The notes under the pieces are model-generated. The model saw only the letters and a list, made by a program, of their open reading frames with translations, had not been told where the DNA came from and made no database searches. This document shows positions 44,768-52,784 of a DNA stretch of 54,472 nt, piece by piece (within the stretch, counting starts at the first letter, position 1; each line of letters starts with the position of its first letter). The translations under genes and the position numbers were made by a program. This stretch comes from Sphingobacteriales bacterium (GTDB lineage: Bacteria; Bacteroidota; Bacteroidia; Chitinophagales; Chitinophagaceae), in assembly GCA_900299255.1 (NCBI GenBank), contig OMJB01000081.1:1-54472 (forward strand), read 5' to 3'.

Positions 44768-46438
44768 CTATTTCCTCTTCTCTCTGTATTTTTTCAAAAA
44801 CGCCTCAAACTCACTCAGACTGAAACTGCTCAGATTGCTCTCTTTCGTTAGCCCACCTTTTTGCGCCACCTTCACACCGTAGTAGGTATCCCTATACCCT
44901 TCTACTGCATGGGCATCAGGGTCTACGGAGAGCAGCACCCCTTTCTCCATCGCATACTCAATCCACCGCCAGTCTATATCCAGCCTTCTGGGGTGGGCAT
45001 TGATCTCAATCACCACATTGTGTTGGGCGCAGGTGTCAATCAGCACTTTGTGGTCCAGCGGATACCCTTTTCTCGACAGCAGCAGCCTGCCCGTTGGGTG
45101 GCCCAGTATAGCTGTATACGGATTCCGCACTGCATTCAGCACCCGCTCCATGGCCTTTTCCTCCGTCATCTTCAGATTGCTGTGTACCGATGCAATAACC
45201 AGGTCAAATGTCTCCAATACCTGCTGTGAATAGTCCAGGCTACCGTCGCCCAGTATATCCGACTCTATACTCTTGAAAATCTTAAACGGTGCCAGCTTAG
45301 CATTCAGCGCATCCACCTCCAGGTGTTGTGCTGCTATCTGCTCCGGCTTCAGCCCCCCTGCATAAAAAGCGGTCTGAGAGTGGTCGCTGATCACCAGGTA
45401 TTCCAGTCCCTGATCCCGCGCCGCCTTTGCCATCTGCTCTATCGTATGCACGCCGTCGCTCCATGTAGAATGAGAATGAATAATGCCTCTGATATCTTTG
45501 GGCTGTATCAATACAGGGAGCGTATCGGCTGCCGCCCTTTCCAGTACCCCGGCAGCCTCCCGCATCATAGGCGGAATGAACGCAAGCCCGTTGGCAGAAA
45601 AGATTTCCTCTTCCGACGCTGCATGTTCGGGTATACTGTACCTGTCAGTAAACGCATTCATAAACTCCTCACTGCCGGTTGTAGCAAACAAGGCCGAATA
45701 AAAATCCTCCCCACCACAAAAATAAAATTTCAGCCTCGGCTGCCCCGGTATTTTCACAATCAGTTCCTCGCCGTCCTCCTCTATCACCGCCTCTGGCAAC
45801 GCTTCAAATTCACCCCCAATAGTCGTCAGGCCTATATCTGTAACAACTTCCACAAATTCCACGGTCTCATTTTGCCGGCGCATATCGCCCGTAAGTGAGA
45901 TAAAGTTTTCAGGGTGCGCTGCCGCCAGTTGCTTCACGAGGGAATTGGCAAACTCCTCCACCTCTGCCCACAAATGAAACCCTAAGTTCTGTTTGAAGTA
46001 CACAATATTCTGCAGCACATTTTCCTGCGTTTTGGCGCCAAATCCTTTTAGTGCCACAAGCCTGTTCTCGTTACATGCATACTCCAGCTCACCCAGTGAC
46101 TCAATGCCCATTTCTGTCCATATCACGGAAATCTTTTTCGGCCCCAGCCCCTTTATCTGCAGCATATCCAGTATGCCGGGAGGCGTTTTGGCCAGCAGAT
46201 CCTCCAACTGGGGCAACTTGCCTGTTGTTTGCAACTCCCTTATCTTCTTACCTGTAGATGCACCAATACCTCTCACTGCAAACAGCTCCCCATCACTCAT
46301 CGCAGATACATCTGCCGGCAGCCTTTCAATATTAAAAGCAGCATTGCTGTATGATTTCGCCCTGAAACTGTCCTCACCATGTATGTCCATCAGTTTCGAC
46401 AACAGCGAAAAATGGTCAGCTATTTCGTAATTATTCAT
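44768..46438 (-). CDS. PolX-like/PHP domain protein with degenerate polymerase active site
   Basis: About 556 residues from the ATG at 46438 (MNNYEIADHFSLLSKLMDIH); an upstream start at 46498 would add 20 residues with no support. Architecture is that of bacterial family X DNA polymerase: helical 8-kDa domain with helix-hairpin-helix motifs (VRGIGASTGKKI, IKGLGPKKI, LKGFGAKT), a nucleotidyltransferase region (about 160-300), and a C-terminal PHP domain (about 335-556). The PHP metal ligands are all visible: HSHSTWSDG, ISDHSQ, SIESDI, SVHS, GHPTGR and DPDAHA. The polymerase aspartates are not: the GSxRR...DxD block reads TGDMRRQNETVEFVEVV, and the third Asp position reads PRLKF. It is therefore probably a PHP nuclease or phosphatase in DNA repair rather than a polymerase. 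Confidence 0.85.
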   Translation of the reverse strand: MNNYEIADHFSLLSKLMDIHGEDSFRAKSYSNAAFNIERLPADVSAMSDGELFAVRGIGASTGKKIRELQTTGKLPQLEDLLAKTPPGILDMLQIKGLGPKKISVIWTEMGIESLGELEYACNENRLVALKGFGAKTQENVLQNIVYFKQNLGFHLWAEVEEFANSLVKQLAAAHPENFISLTGDMRRQNETVEFVEVVTDIGLTTIGGEFEALPEAVIEEDGEELIVKIPGQPRLKFYFCGGEDFYSALFATTGSEEFMNAFTDRYSIPEHAASEEEIFSANGLAFIPPMMREAAGVLERAAADTLPVLIQPKDIRGIIHSHSTWSDGVHTIEQMAKAARDQGLEYLVISDHSQTAFYAGGLKPEQIAAQHLEVDALNAKLAPFKIFKSIESDILGDGSLDYSQQVLETFDLVIASVHSNLKMTEEKAMERVLNAVRNPYTAILGHPTGRLLLSRKGYPLDHKVLIDTCAQHNVVIEINAHPRRLDIDWRWIEYAMEKGVLLSVDPDAHAVEGYRDTYYGVKVAQKGGLTKESNLSSFSLSEFEAFLKKYREKRK

Positions 46439-46455
46439 TGCTATTATTCTTCGTT

Positions 46456-46463
46456 CAAATGTA
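46456..46463 (-). promoter_or_regulatory. -7 box upstream of the PolX/PHP gene
   Basis: On the minus strand it reads TACATTTG, an exact TAnnTTTG match, 18 bp before the chosen start codon. This supports the ATG at 46438 rather than the upstream start. No clear -33 element. Confidence 0.42.
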
Positions 46464-46597
46464 ATGAGTAAAAAGCTAAAAAGATTAGCAACGCACATAG
46501 TACGTTGCTAACAAAAATATCCTGTTTGTGCTTTTATTGAAATCAGCAACTAGAATACAACCAAATGGAGAAGTGCCAAAATTTGGCCAGAGGAAAT

Positions 46598-47002
46598 CTA
46601 AAGCTCGACCGCCATAAGTTCCTGCCCTAATTTGTGAAGTGCCGCTTCAATTTTCCTTCTTTGTTCAGGCCTTGGTTTTCTATGGCCTGATGAGTAATGC
46701 TGTATTTGCTTTTGGTTAATTCCTGCAATGCGCTCCAGTGCGGCAGGAGTAAAAACCCCTTTGTAATAATCCAGAAAACTCTGAACGTCGAATTTATAAA
46801 CCAATTTATAATCAGACTTGAGAATTTCTGGAATATTCTTTGCACTGTTGTTTTGCTTAATCAGGGTTATTGCATCTATAACTGACTGCTTGGCCTCTGC
46901 AACTGTGTTGCCACCTCCATAAACACCTTCCACATTTTCTGCATAACTGCTAAAAAGGTCGGCTGAGCGTTCTATAACTATTTTAATTTGTTTCATAACC
47001 AT
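46598..47002 (-). CDS. hicB: HicB-type antitoxin with HTH domain
   Basis: 134 residues. The N-terminal half (about 1-55) is the degenerate RNase-H-like HicB fold (IKIVIERSADLFSSYAENVE, GVYGGGNTVAEAKQSVIDAI). The C-terminal half carries a helix-turn-helix of Xre type (FTPAALERIAGINQKQIQHY...RRKIEAALHKLG). In the family HicB binds and blocks HicA and represses the operon. ATG at 47002 or the third codon (46996) may start it. It lies 23 bp after hicA in the usual toxin-first order. Confidence 0.9.
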   Translation of the reverse strand: MVMKQIKIVIERSADLFSSYAENVEGVYGGGNTVAEAKQSVIDAITLIKQNNSAKNIPEILKSDYKLVYKFDVQSFLDYYKGVFTPAALERIAGINQKQIQHYSSGHRKPRPEQRRKIEAALHKLGQELMAVEL

Positions 47003-47025
47003 TCATTTTATTCTGATTGAACATC

Positions 47026-47208
47026 CTATTTTTCCAGTCCCATTTCTTTAATTATTTTCTTTTCAATTCCAGTACCTATTTCTTTTGCACCGTGAAATGG
47101 AACAGGGTAGGCTTTGCCATCTTTTTGGTATATATAATGACTACCCTCAGTTCGGATATGAACCCACCCATTTCTTTTAATTTTCCGATGCAATTCACTC
47201 GATTTCAT
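47026..47208 (-). CDS. hicA: HicA-type mRNA interferase toxin
   Basis: 60 residues, full length for the family. MKSSELHRKIKRNGWVHIRT followed by EGSHYIYQKDG contains the catalytic His (His24) in the GSHxxY motif. The C-terminus (GTGIEKKIIKEMGLEK) matches the usual closing helix. HicA cleaves mRNA and is held inactive by HicB. Both genes appear intact, so the module is probably functional. Confidence 0.92.
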   Translation of the reverse strand: MKSSELHRKIKRNGWVHIRTEGSHYIYQKDGKAYPVPFHGAKEIGTGIEKKIIKEMGLEK

Positions 47209-47233
47209 CTAATGGCACTTTTCTACGACAATC

Positions 47234-47253
47234 CAAAGGTAGTAATATTACTA
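47234..47253 (-). promoter_or_regulatory. hicAB promoter with overlapping palindromic operator
   Basis: On the minus strand TACCTTTG (47241-47234) is an exact -7 box, 26 bp before the hicA start. Overlapping its first two bases is TAGTAATATTACTA (47240-47253), a perfect 14-bp palindrome in the spacer region. A dimeric repressor bound there would block transcription, so it is the likely HicB-HicA operator. Confidence 0.6.
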
Positions 47254-47394
47254 TCATTAATTTCATTTAATTACTTAGGAAAATAACTGTCATTTATTTT
47301 TCGCAACGGCAGCCGCCAGGCAATCAAGCGTGAAAAATGTCTGAAATCATGAAAATTTGTACTTCCCAAATATGAATCCTTCCCTCTAACATTG

Positions 47395-47455
47395 TACAAT
47401 CGAACCCCAATCCCAAATTCCAAACACCTAATCCCCAATTCCCAATTCCAATTCT
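47395..47455. repeat. CCAAATTCC-type intergenic microrepeat
   Basis: Irregular short repeats of CCAAATTC / CCCAATTCC just upstream of the DUF1835 gene. Similar runs occur at 2285-2313 and 52727-52780. Confidence 0.4.
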
Positions 47456-47463
47456 TACATTTG
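47456..47463 (+). promoter_or_regulatory. -7 box of the DUF1835 gene
   Basis: TACATTTG matches TAnnTTTG and lies 21 bp before the ATG at 47485. No TTG lies at -33; the microrepeat occupies that position. Confidence 0.45.
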
Positions 47464-47484
47464 CCACTCTAACGAATATAGTAA

Positions 47485-48318
47485 ATGATATATCATATTG
47501 TTGTTGGTGATGCCGCAGCCGCGCCGCTTAAAGATGCCATGATCCTCGACCCGGCTCTGGCTGGCGAAGTGTTGATTTTGAGAGACCTCCTCAATGTAGG
47601 CCCGTTGCAAAAAAGCGAAGAATTGTCATTTTCCGAAACCCGCACTGCATTCTGGCAGCAGGTGATCACCAACGAAAAAACTACAGTATCAGTAGATGAT
47701 TTCGATCGCCTGTCTGAGATTATCATTGAAATGTCTAAAAATGAAGAAGCTGTAGCATGGCTCTGGATAGCACCCTGGCCCGCAGATATTTGCGCCTACT
47801 ACTGGCTGCTCCAGTACCTCGGTAAGTTTCTGGGTCGGTTTTTCGTGGTCAATATTGCCGGGCTACCCTTCCTTGACGAAAATGGCAAAATTTTCTTCCC
47901 AAAAAACATCAGTGATATACAGCCAAAAGAGGTAGTAAAAGCCAAAAGGCTGGCTAGGGCTGTAAATGCCGCCGAACTGGAGACAGACGGCGATGAATGG
48001 CGCAAACTGGCGGCATCTGGATCGGGTGTCCGTACACTGGAAGGCGGCAAAAGGCTGGGGCTCAAAAACGAAGACCATTACGACAACCAGTTAAACAGCT
48101 TTTGCTCTCATCAGTACCAGAAAGCCTCTAAGATCGTCAACCAGGCACTCAGCAAGTTTGGTATCCCCACCGGCGACAACTTCCTCGGCTGGCGTCTGCG
48201 CCAGATGGTCGACATTGGCCGCCTGCAGGTACAGGGCGAGATGAACAAGTCCCTCAAAGACTTCGACGTCAAGCTACCCGGCGACGGTGCTGATGCGCAG
48301 TTAAATTTGGCGGTTTGA
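47485..48318 (+). CDS. DUF1835 / DUF3658 domain protein
   Basis: 277 residues, cytoplasmic, no signal peptide. The N-terminus MIYHIVVGDAAAAPLKDAM and the LILRDLLNVGPL block are typical of DUF1835, with the C-terminal region (about 165-277, DGDEWRKLAASGSGVRTLEG to GRLQVQGEMNKSLKDFDVKL) corresponding to DUF3658. No activity has been assigned to the family to my knowledge. It has its own -7 box and is followed by a perfect 10-bp hairpin. Confidence 0.85.
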   Translation: MIYHIVVGDAAAAPLKDAMILDPALAGEVLILRDLLNVGPLQKSEELSFSETRTAFWQQVITNEKTTVSVDDFDRLSEIIIEMSKNEEAVAWLWIAPWPADICAYYWLLQYLGKFLGRFFVVNIAGLPFLDENGKIFFPKNISDIQPKEVVKAKRLARAVNAAELETDGDEWRKLAASGSGVRTLEGGKRLGLKNEDHYDNQLNSFCSHQYQKASKIVNQALSKFGIPTGDNFLGWRLRQMVDIGRLQVQGEMNKSLKDFDVKLPGDGADAQLNLAV

Positions 48319-48359
48319 TAACCTGCAAAATCAAACGGTCATTTTTAACAACAAATAAA

Positions 48360-48383
48360 GCAAAAGGGTAAACACCCTTTTGC
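48360..48383 (+). terminator. Hairpin terminator after the DUF1835 gene
   Basis: GCAAAAGGGT and ACCCTTTTGC form a perfect 10-bp stem around AAAC, about 40 bp after the stop. The TTTT is inside the stem rather than after it, so termination is likely but not certain. Confidence 0.55.
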
Positions 48384-48443
48384 AGCCCTTATAAGCTTGC
48401 CCGCCATAGCTTCAGCGAAAGCGGGTTTTGGGCTTGTATTGCT

Positions 48444-48451
48444 TACCTTTG
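48444..48451 (+). promoter_or_regulatory. -7 box placed 4 bp before a start codon
   Basis: TACCTTTG matches TAnnTTTG; the ATG follows after CACC. Transcription would begin at or next to the start codon, implying a leaderless or nearly leaderless message. Confidence 0.45.
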
Positions 48452-48455
48452 CACC

Positions 48456-49067
48456 ATGCAATACACTTTCCCCGTAACAGACGAAAAGGTACAGCCTCAC
48501 CAGATAACAACGCTGCACATGGTGAGCGCTCTGGCTTTTATATTAGCCGGGCTTATTATAGTTGTTTACAATTATACAATTCCGTGGTGGGGAGCTGGCA
48601 TCATGCTGAGTGGTATTGTTCTTACGGTTTTGGTGATGGCAAAAAACAAATGGGTGATCAGCCACAAAATAAACCCGGTTTTCCGTATAGGCGAGCTTGG
48701 TGTGGCACTCAGCCTCGCCATTTATTCTATCTTGCAGCAATGGAAATTCCCTGCTCTCATTTTCAGCGTACTGAGCGCAGCCATTCTGTTTGCACTGTAC
48801 TGGGAAAAACCTTCCGCTCAAAAGCTGGCTATAATCGTGGATGACGAAGGAATAAAACTGCCGGAGACATCACGCAGGCGTTTCCGCCCCTGGACAGAAA
48901 TCGAAAATGTGCTGCTTCGTTTCGGCACCATCACAGTCAATTTTACTGATAACAGCTTTGTACAAATGGACCTAGTTGACGCCAATACAGACAACATACC
49001 TTTCGAAACATATTGCGCTAATCAGGTAGAACAATTCAGAAGCAAAAGAAGAAATGATGACTGGTAA
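48456..49067 (+). CDS. Inner-membrane protein of unknown function
   Basis: 203 residues. Four probable membrane helices (about 20-40, 44-62, 78-92 and 96-114) in the order LAFILAGLIIVVYNY, GAGIMLSGIVLTVLVM, ELGVALSLAIYSIL and LIFSVLSAAILFALYW. A cytoplasmic C-terminal domain (about 120-203) reads like a PH-type or bPH2-like beta-sheet (LAIIVDDEGIKLPE, WTEIENVLLRFGTITVNFTD). It overlaps the following radical SAM gene by 14 bp, which suggests coupled translation and a joint role. Confidence 0.75.
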   Translation: MQYTFPVTDEKVQPHQITTLHMVSALAFILAGLIIVVYNYTIPWWGAGIMLSGIVLTVLVMAKNKWVISHKINPVFRIGELGVALSLAIYSILQQWKFPALIFSVLSAAILFALYWEKPSAQKLAIIVDDEGIKLPETSRRRFRPWTEIENVLLRFGTITVNFTDNSFVQMDLVDANTDNIPFETYCANQVEQFRSKRRNDDW

Positions 49068-50346
49068 CCCATACATACTTTACTCCGACGGTGACGGCAA
49101 TATCTTTGAAGACAAGTCCCTGTACGTAGCAGGCCGCACCGGATGGGACGCATTGCCCATACCCGCCGAAGACTGGATAGAATTACCCGATGGTGGCAAC
49201 CTTTACGAATTGCCCGGTCGCCGCGGCATAGGCATCGACGTAAAGACAGGCGAAATGCGCATCTGTGAAAAAGGATGGGCTGTTGCCGCGTTTATTCCGC
49301 CTGCACATACCGGCTTCTATCTGGCCGCTTACGAGACCCTGGCCGATGCACCTACACTGCCGCTTTTTTGCTACACTGCTGCCGGCTGGTACGATGGTAA
49401 GTTCTTCGTTCCTGCTGTACGTATAGAGCGCGATATCAGGCAGGAGTGCAGTGGTTATGATGATGAAAAAATCGCAAAAGGCGTTGAACTACTTACAAAT
49501 GCCTACCCGCACAACCGGCTGGTAAAACACCTGGCAGACAACTGTGCGCTTACTTACAACTGCCCTGCTGCCCGCAACTATTTTATGGGCCGCTGGGAGT
49601 GCCCCATACCTACTTCTCCTGCCTGCAATGCCAACTGTATCGGCTGTATCTCTTTTCAGCCAGAGGATGAGACAATTGTTTCTCCGCAGGACAGATTGCA
49701 GTTCAAACCTACTGCCGCCGAGATTGTTGAGTTTACAGTACCCCACCTGGAGACAGCCCCCTTCCCCATAGTAAGCTACGGGCAGGGATGCGAGGGTGAA
49801 CCTCTGCTGATGTGGGAAACCATCAGGGACTCAATTATTGAAATCCGCAAACACACCCAAAAAGGCTCTATCAACATCAACACCAATGGCAGCAAGCCCG
49901 ATGCAGTTGAAGAGCTAATGAAGGCAGGCCTTAACAGCATCCGTGTCAGCCTTAATTCTGCACAGGCCGAATTCTATACCAAATATTACCGCCCAAACAA
50001 TTATACATTCGATGATATTGTAGAGAGTATTCGCAGAGTAAAAAAATACGGTGGCTGGGCGTCTATCAATTACTTCGTATTCCCCGGCATGACCGACAGC
50101 GTTGCCGAATACGAAGCCCTGCGCGAACTTATTTCGTCCACCGGGCTCGATATGATCCAGTGGCGCAGTTTCAATATTGATCCAGACTGGTATCTGGGCA
50201 AGTTGGGCATTACCGATACTGGTGAGTTCATGGGCATAAAACAGATGATGGAATTGATTCACGAAGAATTTCCTGATGTAAAATATGGCTACTTCAATCC
50301 ACCTATTGAACGAATGAAGAATTATGACGTTGATTTTGCACATTAG
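49054..50346 (+). CDS. Uncharacterised radical SAM enzyme
   Basis: 430 residues. An N-terminal region of about 180 residues without known motifs (NPYILYSDGDGNIFEDKSLY start) precedes the radical SAM core. NYFMGRWECPIPTSPACNAN leads into the iron-sulfur triad C191-x3-C195-x2-C198 (CNANCIGC). Further core motifs are VSYGQGCEGEPLL (GGE-like motif), INTNGSKPDAVEELMKAG and IRVSLNSAQ. No SPASM-type extra Cys cluster is seen. The chemistry and substrate are unknown; the order PTSPACNxxCxGCIS recurs in a conserved but unassigned family. It overlaps the membrane protein gene by 14 bp and precedes a TonB-like gene by 132 bp. Confidence 0.88.
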   Translation: MMTGNPYILYSDGDGNIFEDKSLYVAGRTGWDALPIPAEDWIELPDGGNLYELPGRRGIGIDVKTGEMRICEKGWAVAAFIPPAHTGFYLAAYETLADAPTLPLFCYTAAGWYDGKFFVPAVRIERDIRQECSGYDDEKIAKGVELLTNAYPHNRLVKHLADNCALTYNCPAARNYFMGRWECPIPTSPACNANCIGCISFQPEDETIVSPQDRLQFKPTAAEIVEFTVPHLETAPFPIVSYGQGCEGEPLLMWETIRDSIIEIRKHTQKGSININTNGSKPDAVEELMKAGLNSIRVSLNSAQAEFYTKYYRPNNYTFDDIVESIRRVKKYGGWASINYFVFPGMTDSVAEYEALRELISSTGLDMIQWRSFNIDPDWYLGKLGITDTGEFMGIKQMMELIHEEFPDVKYGYFNPPIERMKNYDVDFAH

Positions 50347-50402
50347 TGAGCGGCAACTGTATAGAACTGCATCATAAAACTGCTGTATTACCGTTAATTA
50401 AT

Positions 50403-50431
50403 CACGGGGCTGTTAAATTTCAAACTCCGTG
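50403..50431 (+). other. Possible terminator hairpin after the radical SAM gene
   Basis: CACGGGG and CTCCGTG form a 7-bp stem with one G-U pair and a 15-nt loop, followed by AT-rich DNA without a strong T-run. Confidence 0.35.
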
Positions 50432-50478
50432 GCACTAAATTTTAATGTTTTCAGTAATTTTAAACAAAAGTTAGGTTA

Positions 50479-51297
50479 ATGACAGCTATCTCTCAGCAGC
50501 AGCCCATGGTAAATAACAAAGCTCTTGCCTGGACAATTGGTGTACACTGCCTGCTCTTCCTGCTGTTTTATTTCCTTCATTACTCACTTCCCTATCCACC
50601 ACCGGTAGATTATGCATCAGGCGGCATGGAAGTAAATCTCGGCACCAGCGACGATGGGAGCGGCAGCGATCAGCCACAGTCTCAGAAATCCCCGTCTAAT
50701 TATCAGGCATCCGTTGTTTTTAAAAGTGTAGCTGTTAAAAGCACCCTGCCAAAAAACATAATGCAGTCCACGGAAGCAGATGCACCCGAAGTAAACGCTA
50801 ACAACAAAAAAGCGGCACCCAACCCTGTCAGCGCACCTGAGCACAAAGCACAGAAAGAAGAAAAACCTAAATACAGCTATCCCGGCGATAATGGCCAGGG
50901 TGGCAATAACGCCGCTCAAAACAAACCCGGCAAGAACGAGGGCAAAGGTTCTGGCCCCGGCGACAAAGGCGTTCCCGGTGGCACGCCCGGTGCGGCCAAC
51001 TACACCGGCAGCCCCGGCAGCGGTGGTGGCAGCGGCGGCATCGGCCATAACCTCAGCGGCAGGGACATTTTCCCCAAGCAATTCGAAGCAGAGTTCAATG
51101 AGAGCGGTAAAGTGGTGGTCAGTGTCACTGTTGACCGCAACGGCAACATCATCAACAAACACATCAAATCATCTTCGTCTGCGCAGCTTAATAAGATCGC
51201 TCTCGAGCAGATCAACAAGGTCAAATTCACCGCCAGCCATAGCCCCGAGCCGCAGCAGTTTGGGGATGTAACCATTATTTTCAAAACTCGTCAGTAA
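50479..51297 (+). CDS. TonB-like energy transducer
   Basis: 272 residues. A short cytoplasmic N-terminus, one membrane helix (about 14-37, ALAWTIGVHCLLFLLFYFLH), a long periplasmic linker rich in Gly, Pro, Asn and Lys (about 45-190, with a GSPGSGGGSGG stretch), and a TonB C-terminal-like domain (about 200-272: GKVVVSVTVDRNGNIINKHI, LNKIALEQINKVKF). TonB passes inner-membrane proton energy to outer-membrane receptors. No exbB or exbD is adjacent, so the ExbBD partner is elsewhere. The linker is Gly-rich rather than the classic Pro-Lys/Pro-Glu type. It is directly followed by folC (4 bp). Confidence 0.82.
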   Translation: MTAISQQQPMVNNKALAWTIGVHCLLFLLFYFLHYSLPYPPPVDYASGGMEVNLGTSDDGSGSDQPQSQKSPSNYQASVVFKSVAVKSTLPKNIMQSTEADAPEVNANNKKAAPNPVSAPEHKAQKEEKPKYSYPGDNGQGGNNAAQNKPGKNEGKGSGPGDKGVPGGTPGAANYTGSPGSGGGSGGIGHNLSGRDIFPKQFEAEFNESGKVVVSVTVDRNGNIINKHIKSSSSAQLNKIALEQINKVKFTASHSPEPQQFGDVTIIFKTRQ

Positions 51298-51301
51298 CAA
51301 C

Positions 51302-52681
51302 ATGGGCAGCCAACCCGGATATCAGCAAACCCTTAATTATTTATACGAAAAGCTGCCGATGTTTTCACGCATCGGTAAAGCCGCTTTAAAACCCGACCTC
51401 ACCAATACAATCAGGCTGTGCGCCGCACTTGGCGACCCTCAAACCAGATTCAGGTCGGTACACATTGCGGGCACTAACGGCAAGGGCAGCACCAGCCACG
51501 GCCTGGCAGCGGTGTGCCGGCAGGCAGGCTACAAAACCGGTTTATATACCTCACCCCACCTGATCGACTTCCGCGAGCGAATCCGCATCAACGGAGAAAT
51601 GATATCTGAACAATGGGTGGTGGATTTTGTGGAAAAACACAAGGCTCTTATAGAAGAGGTTCAGCCTTCATTTTTCGAGATCACAGTAGCAATGGCTTTC
51701 GCAGCCTTTGCTGAGGCAGAGGTAGATATTGCTATTATTGAGACTGGTCTGGGTGGCCGCCTAGATAGCACTAATATTATTACCCCCGTTCTGGCTATCA
51801 TCACCAATATTAGTTACGACCATAAAGACCTTCTGGGCAATACCCTGCAGGAGATTGCCGCAGAAAAGGCCGGTATAATTAAAACACAAGTCCCAACTGT
51901 AATAGGCGAACAAAACGACGAAACTGAGCGCGTATTTTTCGAGCATTCCGTTCATAAACAAAGCACACTGCACTATGCTCAATCTTTGTGGGGCATGGTG
52001 CGCACTGGACTCGATGCCCGTTATCAGTATTACAAAGCCATCAATAATGCCCGGCGCGAAATGTACGACCTGCGTACAGACCTGGCAGGCAATTACCAGC
52101 AGCACAACATAAAAACAATCCTGACTGCGGTTGAACTGCTGGCCCATCAGGGCTTCAATCTCACCATTGCAGGTGCGCTTAGTGCACTCGCTCACGTAAA
52201 GAGTTCCACCGGCCTAATGGGGCGATGGGACTGGCTGCACGAACACCCAAATATTATTTGTGATGTGGCTCACAACCCTGCTGGGCTGAAAGAAGTGCTG
52301 GAGCAGTTTAACAGCCTGCCTGCCACAGTTGGCAATGATAACCATCCGCCATTGGCCAGTACTCCAGGCAGACATATTGTGCTCGGTTTCGTAAAAGATA
52401 AAGATGTAGACGAAGCCCTATCACTTTTCCCTGCTGATGCGGCATATTACTTCTGCAACGCAGCTATATACCGTGCATTGCCTGCACAGGAACTGTGCAC
52501 CAAAGCAAACAGCATGGGCCTCAGTGGCAAACCTTGGCCTTCGGTTGCACAAGCTGTTGAAGCAGCCAGAGCAGCCATGTCTGCCAATGACAGCTTATTA
52601 ATTACCGGAAGCTTTTTTATTGTCGGAGAAGCACTTTCAACATGGATAACGGAAAAAGCTGAGATGCAACCCTTAGTCTAG
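51302..52681 (+). CDS. folC: Bifunctional folylpolyglutamate synthase / dihydrofolate synthase
   Basis: 459 residues. Mur-ligase fold with P-loop GTNGKGSTSHGLAAVCRQAG (about 57), GLYTSPHLIDFRERIRING, ETGLGGRLDSTNI, IISYDHKD-type block (TNISYDHKDLLGNTLQEIA), EKAGIIK and the C-terminal DVAHNPAGLKEVLEQF. It adds glutamate to dihydropteroate and to folates in the cytoplasm. Length fits the bifunctional form. It starts 4 bp after the TonB-like gene, so the two may share a transcript despite unrelated roles. Confidence 0.95.
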   Translation: MGSQPGYQQTLNYLYEKLPMFSRIGKAALKPDLTNTIRLCAALGDPQTRFRSVHIAGTNGKGSTSHGLAAVCRQAGYKTGLYTSPHLIDFRERIRINGEMISEQWVVDFVEKHKALIEEVQPSFFEITVAMAFAAFAEAEVDIAIIETGLGGRLDSTNIITPVLAIITNISYDHKDLLGNTLQEIAAEKAGIIKTQVPTVIGEQNDETERVFFEHSVHKQSTLHYAQSLWGMVRTGLDARYQYYKAINNARREMYDLRTDLAGNYQQHNIKTILTAVELLAHQGFNLTIAGALSALAHVKSSTGLMGRWDWLHEHPNIICDVAHNPAGLKEVLEQFNSLPATVGNDNHPPLASTPGRHIVLGFVKDKDVDEALSLFPADAAYYFCNAAIYRALPAQELCTKANSMGLSGKPWPSVAQAVEAARAAMSANDSLLITGSFFIVGEALSTWITEKAEMQPLV

Positions 52682-52726
52682 GCTAATTTCACCAAAAAAT
52701 CTAATCCGTTTGCTTGGGCAAATGTT

Positions 52727-52780
52727 CAAATTGTCCCATTATCGAATTACCGAATTGTCCCATAGCCGAATTGCCAAATT
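52727..52780. repeat. CGAATTGTCC / CCAAATT microrepeat
   Basis: Irregular direct repeats of AAATTGTCCCAT and CGAATTRCC between convergent genes. The TTGCCAAATTAATG end adjoins the sugar-transferase stop codon. Confidence 0.45.
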
Positions 52781-52784
52781 AATG

